DNA from: Polystyrenella longa
GTDB taxonomy: Bacteria > Planctomycetota > Planctomycetia > Planctomycetales > Planctomycetaceae
Direction: 5' to 3'
Assembly (NCBI RefSeq): GCF_007750395.1
Contig: NZ_CP036281.1
Span: 4,425,001 to 4,489,000 of the forward strand
Length of the DNA stretch: 64,000 nucleotides
Numbering within the stretch: the stretch's first letter is position 1; each line of letters opens with the position of its first letter. A program made the translations under genes and the position numbers. Positions 1 to 8,845 of this stretch are shown here, piece after piece. The notes below the pieces were generated by a model, which was given only the letters and a program-made list of their open reading frames with translations, was not told the DNA's origin and did no database searches.

Positions 1-2
1 TA

Positions 3-131
3 ATCCATCTCGGGCAACAGATGACGCCCATCGAATATATGTTGTACCCGGAAACGGTGACCGATCTTTATCAGCAGGTCTCCCAGGCGATCGACTATCT
101 TCGCTCAGGGCAGCCTCTGCCGACCGGTTGA
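3..131 (+). CDS. C-terminal fragment of an unidentified protein
   Basis: An open frame enters from the left edge and ends at a TGA at 129-131, giving about 42 residues that finish in GQPLPTG. The fragment contains the stretch MTPIEYMLYPETV and an amphipathic helix-like segment. The gene start lies outside the window. It converges on the minus-strand propeller gene that ends at 157, leaving 25 bp between them. I do not recognise the family. The call rests only on the open frame and protein-like composition, so it could be chance. Confidence 0.4.
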   Translation: MHLGQQMTPIEYMLYPETVTDLYQQVSQAIDYLRSGQPLPTG

Positions 132-156
132 GAACAGTCGGGCCAAGTTCACCGGT

Positions 157-2493
157 TTACTTTTCCAGAGCGGTAACTTGTTTCACTGGATAGAAGGCCA
201 TCGACGTCTGCAAGGCATGTTCGCAGAAACAACCGGAACCCGTTTCCGGAGCGAGCAGCACACCCCCCGACGGAATCAGACTCAACCAGCAACCACTGCG
301 AACCCCCATGAACTGGGTCCGTTCCTGGGTTTCCAGATCGTACATCCCGTGGTACTCAAAACGGCGGAACAGCATGTTGTTGGAACCGGTCATCACACCA
401 CATCCATGCCAATCAAAATCGTCCGTCTCCAACACGTTGCCCGTGCGTAGTTCCACCGTCTGCTTGTTGTGATAGAGTTTGTCTCCAATCAGCACCGGGT
501 GGGCAAGATGACCACTGTGATGTTTTTTCTTAGCTTCTTCAGAGTGTTGCCACAACTCGTATCCATTTCGAGCATCGAAGGCATAGGTGTGGAAACTCTT
601 GTTTTGATCAGTTCCCGTTACCAGCAATGTATCGTTCGTATGACTGAGATAAGTCATGAATTCACATTTACTGAAGTCGTAACTTTTCTCCCATTTGATT
701 TCACCCGTCTCTAAATCGAGTGCGACGAGGTACTGGTGTTGTTGAACCTGATCCAGTAACCGACTTACTTGTTCATCAATTGCAGCCGGATTACGGCTTT
801 CGACAAAATAGACGTTCTCTCCATCGATCGTGATCGTGGAGTTCATGATTTTACCATCCTCATAAGTCCACCGTTTCTCTCCGGTCGTGGCATCGCGAGC
901 AGTGAAGTTATCGCTGGTGACGCGAGAGACCGAGGCGGCTTCGTAGTCTTCAAACCACTCGCCATTATCACCCATGTATTGTGCACCGCGGCTAGTGGCC
1001 GTACCGAGTAAGAGATTATTCACCACACCCAGGTAACCCCAGTTGTAGGCAACATCCCCTTCCTTCCGCTCCACCTGATACGTCGCAGTCAATTCGCCCG
1101 TTTGTCCGTCGAACATGAAACAGTCGGAATCAACGGCGAGATACAGGTAATCATCCGTCGCCACCATGTTTGAACCATCACGGGGCATGTTTGCACGCCG
1201 CATCGTAGGAATCTGTTTCGTCCAGAGAATCGTCCCGTTATAAGCATCCATTCCAAACAGAGTCCGGTCGCCTTGAACGTACATTCTGCCGTTTGCAGAA
1301 ACGGGGGCGGGGTTTCGTCCCCCCCGGTCAGGCATTGGACGCGATCCCGGACGTCCCCACCACAGAACAGACATCTTACCACCAATTACACCATCTTTAC
1401 TGCAGGACGAATTATCCGGGTGCCCATACATGTGGGTCCATTCGCCACTCTCCGGCAATTTGCCTCGGGTATAGGAAGCGAGCAAAACGTCCGATTCCGC
1501 CGTTGCAACCTGTCCCTGCTCAGCAGGAAGATTTCCCAACCATTCATTGAACTTGGTTAGTTGCGAGGCACGCTCCTCGTCTGACTCTCCCGATTGCAAC
1601 TGTCCCAGACAGACTGCACCTCCGGCAGGTCGCAAGATTCGGAAGATTTCACTCGACCATTCCGGTAAAGAGACTGATTCAAACGCTGATTCCGAGATCA
1701 CCAGATTGGCAAACCAAGGTCCGAATGGAAGTTGTTCCTGTTCCTGATGATGAACCGTTACGCGTGCACCGTAGACGCCAGCGTCATCGAACATACGTCG
1801 AATCGCCTGGACCTTGTCCATGTCTTGTTCGACGACAACGACATGTAAATCAGATTGATTGATCAACTCAGCGATTAACCGACCCGTTCCGGCGCCGAGT
1901 ACAACAGCATATCCCTTATGTGTCTGGATCGTCTTCAGCATCTCCGCAGCTGCGTTTTGATAGACAGGGGTAAGTTCATCCGTTTCGAACAAATCGACCT
2001 TCGGAGAAGCTGCAGGGAGATAATCGAGTGTGGGATCAAATTTGAATAATTCCGAAACAAACTTTTGACCCTCATTGGTTTTCCCAATGATCTGGAACTG
2101 ATATTTGGTCGTCATGTCCAAATCCGCCAACGTCGTCTGATGCTTAGTCCCCGCGCTGGTGGTTGGTACCTTTTTCAAAGATCCCCCTTCGGGCATCATT
2201 TCTAGATAAGAATCAGCAGGTAGACGTGTTTGCCAACTGACGAGAGCGTCCCCCGGAGCAGTCATTTGTACGAAGGGACCCGTCAATACTTTCTGCGCGA
2301 CTTCTTCAGGTTCGTTGCCGCTTGCGAGGACAGCCATCCCTGCCAGCAACAGCATCGCTGTCAGAAGCGTGAATATTGTTCGCAGTAACCGTAGCGATTG
2401 GAGGGTTTCCGTCCGTGTAATCGCCCGACTCTGGTTTTCAATATTGTTGGTCGTATTGCTATTCATGTGAGTCATTCGGTTTTTCCGACGCAT
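157..2493 (-). CDS. Membrane-anchored PQQ-like beta-propeller protein with a methyltransferase-like domain
   Basis: This 778-residue protein has a hydrophobic segment at about 36-58 that should act as a signal anchor, so most of it is probably outside the cytoplasm. Residues 70-150 look like a fibronectin-III or purple-acid-phosphatase N-terminal beta sandwich. Residues 185-330 resemble a class I SAM methyltransferase: VVLGAGTGRLIAEL at 197-210 matches the glycine-rich motif I, followed by an acidic strand end (VVVVEQD). From about 350 to the end there are PQQ-type blades (NGTILWTKQ, TGEKRWTYE, TGEIKWEK) and a Cys-rich finish (SGCWLSLIP, GSGCFCEHALQTS). It lies 78 bp downstream of another propeller gene on the same strand, probably in one transcript. 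Start choice among M1, M7 and M10 is uncertain. Whether the methyltransferase-like domain is active is unknown. An exported SAM enzyme would be odd, so a degenerate fold is possible. Confidence 0.85.
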   Translation of the reverse strand: MRRKNRMTHMNSNTTNNIENQSRAITRTETLQSLRLLRTIFTLLTAMLLLAGMAVLASGNEPEEVAQKVLTGPFVQMTAPGDALVSWQTRLPADSYLEMMPEGGSLKKVPTTSAGTKHQTTLADLDMTTKYQFQIIGKTNEGQKFVSELFKFDPTLDYLPAASPKVDLFETDELTPVYQNAAAEMLKTIQTHKGYAVVLGAGTGRLIAELINQSDLHVVVVEQDMDKVQAIRRMFDDAGVYGARVTVHHQEQEQLPFGPWFANLVISESAFESVSLPEWSSEIFRILRPAGGAVCLGQLQSGESDEERASQLTKFNEWLGNLPAEQGQVATAESDVLLASYTRGKLPESGEWTHMYGHPDNSSCSKDGVIGGKMSVLWWGRPGSRPMPDRGGRNPAPVSANGRMYVQGDRTLFGMDAYNGTILWTKQIPTMRRANMPRDGSNMVATDDYLYLAVDSDCFMFDGQTGELTATYQVERKEGDVAYNWGYLGVVNNLLLGTATSRGAQYMGDNGEWFEDYEAASVSRVTSDNFTARDATTGEKRWTYEDGKIMNSTITIDGENVYFVESRNPAAIDEQVSRLLDQVQQHQYLVALDLETGEIKWEKSYDFSKCEFMTYLSHTNDTLLVTGTDQNKSFHTYAFDARNGYELWQHSEEAKKKHHSGHLAHPVLIGDKLYHNKQTVELRTGNVLETDDFDWHGCGVMTGSNNMLFRRFEYHGMYDLETQERTQFMGVRSGCWLSLIPSGGVLLAPETGSGCFCEHALQTSMAFYPVKQVTALEK

Positions 2494-2571
2494 AGGAAAA
2501 TCTCAGAATCAAAAGGCTTAGTTGGTTTATGTCTCGACGAAGGTAGAGCCACGCTCAATTTCGAAATCAAA

Positions 2572-3975
2572 CTATTTTGAAGCAGCAACTTCTTCATCTT
2601 CGGAGCCAAACGAGTGGACATTGCCCCGGTCTGTACTGACGACGAGTCGTCCATTTGCCACTGCCAGCCCATAAGCGGCCCCCTCGACAGGGAGGATCAG
2701 GCGAAGTCGACCTTTTGAAAGATCATAGACTCCTACTTCATTCAATCCTCCGGCGTAAATCTGATTACCGGATTGAATGAGAGTGAAAGGATGGTCACAG
2801 TCGGTTTCCCAGACAACACACTCTTTGAGAATCTCGGAGAGTTTGTCAATTCCCTGGCTGAGCTGATCGATCTCCGTTTGAAGTTTTGCTTTCGCTTCGT
2901 CCTCTTTCAGTTTTTTGAGGTCTTTACCCAACTGTTTTTTCCGCTGAAGCAATTTTGCTCGTTTAGAAAAGGTATCGACGTACTTCTGATGTTCAATCGC
3001 CACCAGTTTTTTGTCTTGATGCACCAGGGTCAATTCACCCGTAACGAGAATATGATTCCCCTCGAAACTGGCAAGTTGAGTTTCTTGGCCTTCACTGTGA
3101 ATGGAGACTGTCCCCGTGATACCCGGTCCGTAAATCAACTGATCGTTATTAAGAATTGCATACGAACCCGTCGAATCGCCATCGGCCTGATACATTCTTT
3201 TGCCCGTGGAACGTTCAAAGACGAGTGGACGATGCCGTCCCGTAGTAACATACAGTCGATCACCCGAGGCCAGCATGTACCCTTGCGCGGGAAAGTCGGT
3301 CATCGCCTCGCGGTAGACTTCTTCCCCACTGTCAGTATTCAAAGCAAACAGGTATACATTCTCGGACGGAAAGACACCGCCGCAGAAATAGGCAATGTCA
3401 TCCATTACCACGACACCAGTTCGAATTGCCCATAGAGAAGTTAAACGTCCATTGGACGGAACTCTTCGGTCTTCGGTACCTGTCTGTTTTTTCCAGATTA
3501 GTTTGCCATCGGCACTATTCAAGCAGTAGACGAAACCATCGTCAGCGCCCACATAAACTTTATTATCGACGACCGTGGGAGCCAGTCGGACGGGGCCTTC
3601 CATATAAAAACGCCAGAGTTCCTCACCCGTTTTTGAATTGAGCGCGTAGACTTTGTCCTCTACGGACGAACCAAAGAAGACGGTGTCGCCAACAATCGCA
3701 ACATGAAAAGCTTTATCGTATTCCTGTCGATTCTTGAGACCAAAGACCCGGTGCCATCCATCCCACTTTGCAGGTTCATCCCACGCCGGCTGCGGACGGT
3801 AACGAGATTTCCAAGCCCACTTTTCTTCCAGATATCCCTTCAGCGATTCAGAAGTAACGCCAGACCGGGAATAGTCATGATAGTACGTTGGCCAGTCTTC
3901 CCCGGAAGAAACCGTACAAAACGCCAGCCCTGTAAACAGGCCACCAACAAGGAAGAGGGATCGTGTGAAATTCAT
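2572..3975 (-). CDS. Secreted PQQ-like beta-propeller protein with coiled-coil insertion
   Basis: The protein has 467 residues and a clear N-terminal signal peptide (about 1-25). EDWPTYYHDYSRSGVT follows at once, the typical opening of planctomycete PQQ-like (BamB-type) propellers. Blades are marked by repeats such as DKVYALNSKTGEELWRF and GFVYCLNSADGKLIWKK. Between blades, at about 328-385, there is a Lys/Glu-rich segment (KLLQRKKQLGKDLKKLKED) that looks like a helical hairpin or coiled coil. No calcium or PQQ ligand set of a true quinoprotein dehydrogenase is evident, so a binding or scaffold role is more likely than catalysis. It precedes the methyltransferase/propeller gene and probably shares its transcript. 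Confidence 0.88.
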   Translation of the reverse strand: MNFTRSLFLVGGLFTGLAFCTVSSGEDWPTYYHDYSRSGVTSESLKGYLEEKWAWKSRYRPQPAWDEPAKWDGWHRVFGLKNRQEYDKAFHVAIVGDTVFFGSSVEDKVYALNSKTGEELWRFYMEGPVRLAPTVVDNKVYVGADDGFVYCLNSADGKLIWKKQTGTEDRRVPSNGRLTSLWAIRTGVVVMDDIAYFCGGVFPSENVYLFALNTDSGEEVYREAMTDFPAQGYMLASGDRLYVTTGRHRPLVFERSTGKRMYQADGDSTGSYAILNNDQLIYGPGITGTVSIHSEGQETQLASFEGNHILVTGELTLVHQDKKLVAIEHQKYVDTFSKRAKLLQRKKQLGKDLKKLKEDEAKAKLQTEIDQLSQGIDKLSEILKECVVWETDCDHPFTLIQSGNQIYAGGLNEVGVYDLSKGRLRLILPVEGAAYGLAVANGRLVVSTDRGNVHSFGSEDEEVAASK

Positions 3976-4261
3976 GTCAACTCAGCTCAAAGAAATTGGT
4001 CGGAGAGGATTGGTTTGGAATGAATCAATTAAGGGCAGGAGGGAAGAAGCTGGTGGGAAAATCTTCGGAAGGTATCAAGCAGGATGGAATCCATTTTGTT
4101 GAATTTAGTCTTGCTCAGCAGTCAAGTGTAGCATCTGAACGCCCCCGTGCACCAGTTTGTTCTTGGCGACACCTCGAAAGCAGATCAAACCTTAATAAAA
4201 CAGGTATTTAACGAAGTGAGTGAATGAGCGATCAGACACTGAACGAAACTGAGCTGATTGT

Positions 4262-4936
4262 TCAAATGGAACTGATTTTGCCATTTTTCAATACGAGTGT
4301 CCGGTTGGCGAACTCAAGGATATCTCTTCCATGTGATACTGCCAGCACAGTCCCTCCCTGACGGCGATACTCATCGAGCAGCCCCAGAACTTCCGCGGCG
4401 TTTTCCGGGTCCAGATTGCCAGTAGGTTCGTCCGCAAGAATGACGGAGGGTTGATGGATCATCGCTCGCGCCAGCGCCGTTCGCTGTTGTTCTCCCGCAC
4501 TCAGCATCGCGGGAAAACTTTCCGCCCGGGAACTCAGCCCCAGACGTTTCATCAACTTTTCAATGGCGTCCAGATCTTTATTCAGTTGTCCCATGCGGAT
4601 ATTATCGCGCACATTCAAGTAGGGAACGAGATGGAACATCTGAAAGACGAAGCCAACTTTTTTCGAACGGAACTGATTCAACTGAGCAGGAGAAGTGCTC
4701 GTCACTTCGACATCGGCGACGTGAACAGTCCCCGAAGTCGGCTGCATTAATCCACCCGCAATCAACAGTAACGTCGATTTGCCCGCACCGCTGGCTCCTT
4801 GAATCACCGCGAAATCACCCGGTTCAACCTTAAAGGTAATATCGACGAGAGGCTCTATCAGTTCACGTCCCGTCTGGAACTGCTGTTGGACCTTTTTGAA
4901 TTCAATCATGTTGGAAATCTCAATTCGGGGAGGCAT
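4262..4936 (-). CDS. ABC transporter ATP-binding protein (LolD/MacB type)
   Basis: This 224-residue nucleotide-binding subunit has every expected motif: Walker A GASGAGKST at 47-55, Q-loop around Q99, signature LSAGEQQ at 145-151, Walker B VILADEPTG at 165-173 and an H-loop histidine at 202. The sequence is closest in style to the LolD/MacB/FtsE class, which works with FtsX-like permeases on lipoproteins, peptides or envelope substrates. Its gene begins 32 bp after the stop of the FtsX-like permease on the same strand, so the two form an operon and one complex. M10 (4909) is an alternative start; neither has a strong ribosome-binding site. No periplasmic adaptor is adjacent, unlike the second ABC system at 24-28 kb. 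Confidence 0.93.
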   Translation of the reverse strand: MPPRIEISNMIEFKKVQQQFQTGRELIEPLVDITFKVEPGDFAVIQGASGAGKSTLLLIAGGLMQPTSGTVHVADVEVTSTSPAQLNQFRSKKVGFVFQMFHLVPYLNVRDNIRMGQLNKDLDAIEKLMKRLGLSSRAESFPAMLSAGEQQRTALARAMIHQPSVILADEPTGNLDPENAAEVLGLLDEYRRQGGTVLAVSHGRDILEFANRTLVLKNGKISSI

Positions 4937-4968
4937 TCGAATCCAGGTTCAGTTTCGTCTGGTCCAGT

Positions 4969-6126
4969 TTAGTCCTGTCGCAACGTTCTGGCCGGATCGC
5001 GAGTTATCGCAAACACGGTCGGAATCAGACTACAGACCGCTGTAAACAGAGGGGCAACCGTCAGCGAACGTCTCAACAATTGGGAATCGGCTTTGAGGCT
5101 TTTGGAAGTCAGTTGGAACATCTCAGGACCGTAAGCAAGGCTAAGCCAGGTCGCAGCGTAATAACCGATCAAAGCTCCCACAATTCCAAGCAGGATTGCC
5201 TTACCGACAAACAATATTCCAATCGAACCGGAATCATATCCGAGAGCTCGCAGCAACCCGATTTCCGACACGCGTTGTCGAGCATTAATCATTCCTAAAG
5301 CAACCAGCCAGGCACCGCAGGTAAGCAATACAATCGGTGAAACGAACCGAATCGTGTTGGCCATCAACTGCCGTTGCCGTGCCCGGGTTTCTGCCATCTC
5401 CGAAAGCATAATGACTTTGGCTTCGGGCAGGATTGTTTCGAGTTCTGTTCGCAGAATTCCTAATGGGTTCTCATCAGGAGTCAAACAAAGACAGTCAATC
5501 GCTTTGACTTCATTAATTTGTTCAGGAAGTTCCAAGGCCCTCTGCACATCAGCCAGATTTCCCACGATGCGTAAGTCGTCCGCGGTCCCCATCTCGGGTG
5601 TCACACGCGCAATCGTGAAGGTTTCTTTTCGGACTGGAAGCTTGTCGTCTCGTTTAAGATTCAGTTGATTTGCAATTTCATGACCCACATGCACCGTACC
5701 GGGTTCAATCTGTGGAGTCATGTCTGGTTTTTTCATTCCGGGCGGATACATTTCTTCCGACAGACCTGTGACGATGGCGGATACGGTCTCGTCACCGCTG
5801 ACAAGTTCCACACGTTGATGCAATGTCGCGACGAGATGATTGTAGGAAACACTCCCCTGGGCCACGAGGCGTTTCAACACATTCTCGGGCATTGTCCGAT
5901 CTGTATACCCGGTGAGATAAAACTGTGTCATATCGGCATCACGGGGAATGATTCTCAGGTTGAACCCCAAGTCCCGAGTGATCCGTTTGGTCTCTCGTTC
6001 GGCCGCCGATTGAATCATAGCGACCACCACAAAAATTCCCACGGTTAAGGCGACTGCCATCACCGACCAGAATGCATTTCCGCGATGGTAACGCAGTTCC
6101 TTGAATATGAGTTGAATCGGTTTCAT
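4969..6126 (-). CDS. FtsX-like ABC transporter permease
   Basis: The 385-residue protein has the MacB/LolE/FtsX layout: one membrane helix near the N-terminus (about 18-40), a large extracytoplasmic domain (about 41-255) and three helices towards the C-terminus (about 260-282, 305-330, 350-375). The motif ISEIGLLRALGY-like (VSEIGLLRALGYD) after the second helix is typical of this family and is thought to couple to the ATPase. It is the first gene of a two-gene unit with the ATPase at 4262-4936. The substrate cannot be read from the sequence; lipoprotein handling or envelope export is the usual role. Confidence 0.9.
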   Translation of the reverse strand: MKPIQLIFKELRYHRGNAFWSVMAVALTVGIFVVVAMIQSAAERETKRITRDLGFNLRIIPRDADMTQFYLTGYTDRTMPENVLKRLVAQGSVSYNHLVATLHQRVELVSGDETVSAIVTGLSEEMYPPGMKKPDMTPQIEPGTVHVGHEIANQLNLKRDDKLPVRKETFTIARVTPEMGTADDLRIVGNLADVQRALELPEQINEVKAIDCLCLTPDENPLGILRTELETILPEAKVIMLSEMAETRARQRQLMANTIRFVSPIVLLTCGAWLVALGMINARQRVSEIGLLRALGYDSGSIGILFVGKAILLGIVGALIGYYAATWLSLAYGPEMFQLTSKSLKADSQLLRRSLTVAPLFTAVCSLIPTVFAITRDPARTLRQD

Positions 6127-6246
6127 TCGATCAAGCTATCGTTGGTTGCCAAGGGGGTGGGATATATCAGAATGGCGGGTGAGGTCTCTTTATTCTAGGG
6201 AATAGAGTGTTCAGTGAGAAGTGCCCCCTCTGGCGGATTAGCAAAC

Positions 6247-6285
6247 GAAAAAAACGCGTCCTGCGCTTTGCAGGACGCGTTTTTC
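6247..6285 (-). terminator. Strong intrinsic terminator, probably bidirectional
   Basis: A perfect 11-bp stem (6254-6264 with 6270-6280) closes a five-base loop. It is preceded by an A-run and followed by a T-run, so it can terminate transcripts from either side. It lies 75 bp downstream of the cysteine-rich lipoprotein gene on the minus strand and upstream of the ABC permease gene, and so separates these units. Confidence 0.9.
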
Positions 6286-6360
6286 ATATCTTAATAAACC
6301 TGAACAGTTCTCAATTACTTGATTTACTCACTCGAAAGAGTGACCGTCTGTTCTTCCCCT

Positions 6361-6915
6361 TTATCGATAGTGACGTTGGGGAACGGTGTAATGAGTCTGA
6401 GTTGCCGAGGGATCCTCGGGAGGCTTAATCGGTGCTGGTGTTGGGGTTGGTTGCCGTTTCATTTGCGGAGCCGAACTCGGTGCTGAGTACTCATGCGAAT
6501 AGACGGGGCCCGATTCGTAGATGGGATACCCAGCCGATGAAGGATAACCACAGCCACATGTTTCCGGAATAGCACAACCACAAGTGGGTGGGTATGCACA
6601 GGTTTCCGGTAGTGAACAGGTCACTTCTGGAATTCCACATCCACAAGTCTCTGGCATTTCACAACCATAGCTCATGGGGGCTTCACAGCTGCATCCCATA
6701 TCGGGCATGCCACAGGCAGGCATTCCGCATTCAGGTACCACCATCTCTGAACAACTGCCGCACCCAGGTTTGTCCTTCTTGCACCAGAAGCCAACTTTCT
6801 TACATTGCTGCTCAGTGATCCCGGTGCAGGGATTGTATTTATAAGAACAGTGATAACATCCCGTCATCATTGTGACGAGCATCAAACCGGCGCAAAGCAT
6901 CCCTGCTGATTTCAT
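6361..6915 (-). CDS. Cysteine-rich lipoprotein with Cys-Gly/Pro repeats
   Basis: This 184-residue protein starts with a lipoprotein signal: a hydrophobic stretch ends in the lipobox MMTGC, with C20 as the lipidation site. It contains 21 cysteines, all within the first 122 residues. Many sit in short repeats such as ECGMPACGMPDMGCSC, PETCGCGIP, PETCAYPPTCGC and PETCGCGYP. The tail (from about 150) is rich in Pro, Thr and Gln. The gene has a G-rich ribosome-binding site, is bounded downstream by the terminator at 6247-6285 and appears to be monocistronic. I do not recognise the family. The cysteines could cross-link a surface layer through disulfides or bind metal; the sequence does not decide between these. 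Confidence 0.8.
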   Translation of the reverse strand: MKSAGMLCAGLMLVTMMTGCYHCSYKYNPCTGITEQQCKKVGFWCKKDKPGCGSCSEMVVPECGMPACGMPDMGCSCEAPMSYGCEMPETCGCGIPEVTCSLPETCAYPPTCGCAIPETCGCGYPSSAGYPIYESGPVYSHEYSAPSSAPQMKRQPTPTPAPIKPPEDPSATQTHYTVPQRHYR

Positions 6916-7248
6916 GGTGCCCCCCCAAACTGGACCGGGTTAAGATTGAACTCTGTCGGGAGAAACCCCGCAGGTGCCAACCTCATTGCCCACTTCTATT
7001 CTGGAATCAACAGAACGGAAGTTGTGTTTCATTACCTACTTGATTGATTTAACTGTTTCAACTTTGCTCTTCCTGATAAACTGCGACTGGCAGTCTCGGC
7101 GGTAGAGCATAGTCATTCGCCAGTATCGTATCGTCGTAATGAAGAGGGGGACTTTACCGTTTTTCAGGCTTTGATCGATTAAACGGGTCCACTCGATTGG
7201 AACGGTAAAAACAGTTCGCACCCGAACCAATTCGCTTTGATCGAAAGA
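6916..7248. other. Gene-poor interval of 333 bp
   Basis: This lies between the stop of the sulfatase and the start of the lipoprotein, both on the minus strand. It should hold the lipoprotein promoter and leader. A 64-codon frame (7036-7230) is present but its translation does not look like a folded or exported protein. I see no terminator hairpin with a T-run. Confidence 0.5.
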
Positions 7249-8682
7249 TCACTTTACGGTTTCCAAAACCGGGTCACCAATCGTTTTCATTCGCTCTAAA
7301 ATCTGCTGGTGTAAATCCTCTTTGATTGCCACTACCTCGGGATCGGTTGATGCAATCAGGTTCTTTGTCTCCTGAGGATCCTCAGCGATGTAATAGAGTT
7401 CATCCCGCTCCGGATTGAGGAAGTCTCTGATCAGTTTCCACTCTGATGTTCGATACATCCGCATATGTGTACTCGACTGATGATGCGTACTGTACTCGGC
7501 ATACAAATCATCTTCCCAATCCGACATCTTCTCACCTTTCAGTAGGGGAGCAAAACTGCGCCCGTATTGGGTGGCGACTTCAGGAACTTCGACATCAGCC
7601 AGATCAAGAAGTGACGCAAACCAGTCTAAATTGGTTACGGTTTGATCGATCTTCGTTCCGGGTTTGATCATTGCGGGATATCGAATCGCTAACGGAACAC
7701 GAAGGGAATGATCGTACATATTGGGCCGTTGTCGCTGCGGAATATTTTCTGTCGCGGGCGGGAACTCGGTCAGTATCCAATGGCCGTTCCCTTTGTGCCA
7801 GATTCCGTTGTGCCCCATGTTATAACCATGATCGCTGCTGTAGATCACAATCGTATTCTCCGACAGATTCAACTGGTCAAGTTCTTCCAGTAAGCGACCA
7901 ATATTGCGATCGACACTTGTCACAGAAGCGAGGTATTCTTTCGTCTTCCGCTTTACGAGTTTCACATCGAGGTTGGGATAATCAGGGTTCGGGATCTTGG
8001 GGTCAATTGATTCATATGGAGCCCAGTCGGAATCGGCGACTGGTAACCACGGGGCGTGCGGTGCTCGGTAATGCAGGGACAACAGAAACGGCTTGGCGCT
8101 TTCCTTCTGAATGAAGTCGATAGCATCATCAGTCAGAATATCAGGTAGTAGTCCCGTAATTTTTTGTACTTTACCGTTAATTTCCAACGTTGGATCTTGG
8201 GGCCTGTTTCCCCCCGCACGAAACCCCATGAAGTAATCGTACCCGAATTGAATTGGATGAAATCGGTCTTCGGTTCCCAAGTGCCATTTGCCGATGAGTC
8301 CTGTTCGATACCCAGCCTTCTTCAGAGAACGCGGCCAGACCGGGTTAGCAGGATCGAGCCCCATCGTTTGTTCGACTCGCGGGTTTATCCAATCTGTAAT
8401 CTGCAATTGAGAACCATATCTTCCGGTCATCATCTCAGCACGAGATGGACTGCAGACAGGGGTCACCGTGAACGCGTTCGTAAATGTCGCCCCTTCGCGG
8501 TAGATACGATCCATGTTCGGAGTTTTGGCATGGGGATCACCCGCGGCGCCGACTGCCCAGGCAGCATGGTCGTCAGAGAAGATAAACAAGATATTCGGCT
8601 GCTCTGCTGCGTCTCCCGTTGAATTAAATAGAGCCGCTGCTGCAAAGACGAAGAACGTCCACTTTATGAATTCTAGCCGCAT
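7249..8682 (-). CDS. Secreted sulfatase (formylglycine Cys type)
   Basis: With the start placed at 8682 the protein has 477 residues. A longer open frame runs 34 codons upstream, but it overlaps the terminator of the preceding gene. The ATG at 8682 has an AGGA-type ribosome-binding site and is followed at once by a signal peptide (hydrophobic to about residue 25). FSDDH (D37, D38) supplies calcium ligands. CSPSR at 77-81 is the CxPxR motif in which Cys is converted to formylglycine, so a separate maturase is needed; none is in the window. YSSDHGYNMGHNG supplies further metal and catalytic residues. The likely job is hydrolysis of sulfate esters on algal or animal polysaccharides; the substrate is not predictable. 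A sialidase-like gene lies just upstream on the same strand, but a terminator separates them. Confidence 0.93.
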   Translation of the reverse strand: MRLEFIKWTFFVFAAAALFNSTGDAAEQPNILFIFSDDHAAWAVGAAGDPHAKTPNMDRIYREGATFTNAFTVTPVCSPSRAEMMTGRYGSQLQITDWINPRVEQTMGLDPANPVWPRSLKKAGYRTGLIGKWHLGTEDRFHPIQFGYDYFMGFRAGGNRPQDPTLEINGKVQKITGLLPDILTDDAIDFIQKESAKPFLLSLHYRAPHAPWLPVADSDWAPYESIDPKIPNPDYPNLDVKLVKRKTKEYLASVTSVDRNIGRLLEELDQLNLSENTIVIYSSDHGYNMGHNGIWHKGNGHWILTEFPPATENIPQRQRPNMYDHSLRVPLAIRYPAMIKPGTKIDQTVTNLDWFASLLDLADVEVPEVATQYGRSFAPLLKGEKMSDWEDDLYAEYSTHHQSSTHMRMYRTSEWKLIRDFLNPERDELYYIAEDPQETKNLIASTDPEVVAIKEDLHQQILERMKTIGDPVLETVK

Positions 8683-8774
8683 GATTGGTCGTCCTGTTTG
8701 ATAAGATTTTATCCAAGAAATCAGTGTCTCCGTGTTATCGGGATCGATCGTCCCATTATTCCTGAGACTGGAAA

Positions 8775-8818
8775 CGAAAAACAAGGCTGCCTTCTAAATG
8801 AAGACAGCCTTGTTTGTA
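8775..8818 (-). terminator. Intrinsic terminator after the sialidase-like gene
   Basis: An 11-bp perfect stem pairs 8779-8789 with 8805-8815, with some further pairing in the loop. On the minus strand it is followed by a T-rich tract. It sits 28 bp after the sialidase-like stop codon and argues that the sulfatase next to it is transcribed separately. Confidence 0.85.
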
Positions 8819-8845
8819 ATTCAGCATAAAGCAAATCCGACGAGA

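Noticed and set aside
7036-7230. 64-codon frame after the sulfatase on the minus strand
   Set aside because: The translation has no family resemblance, no ribosome-binding site and a composition typical of non-coding sequence.
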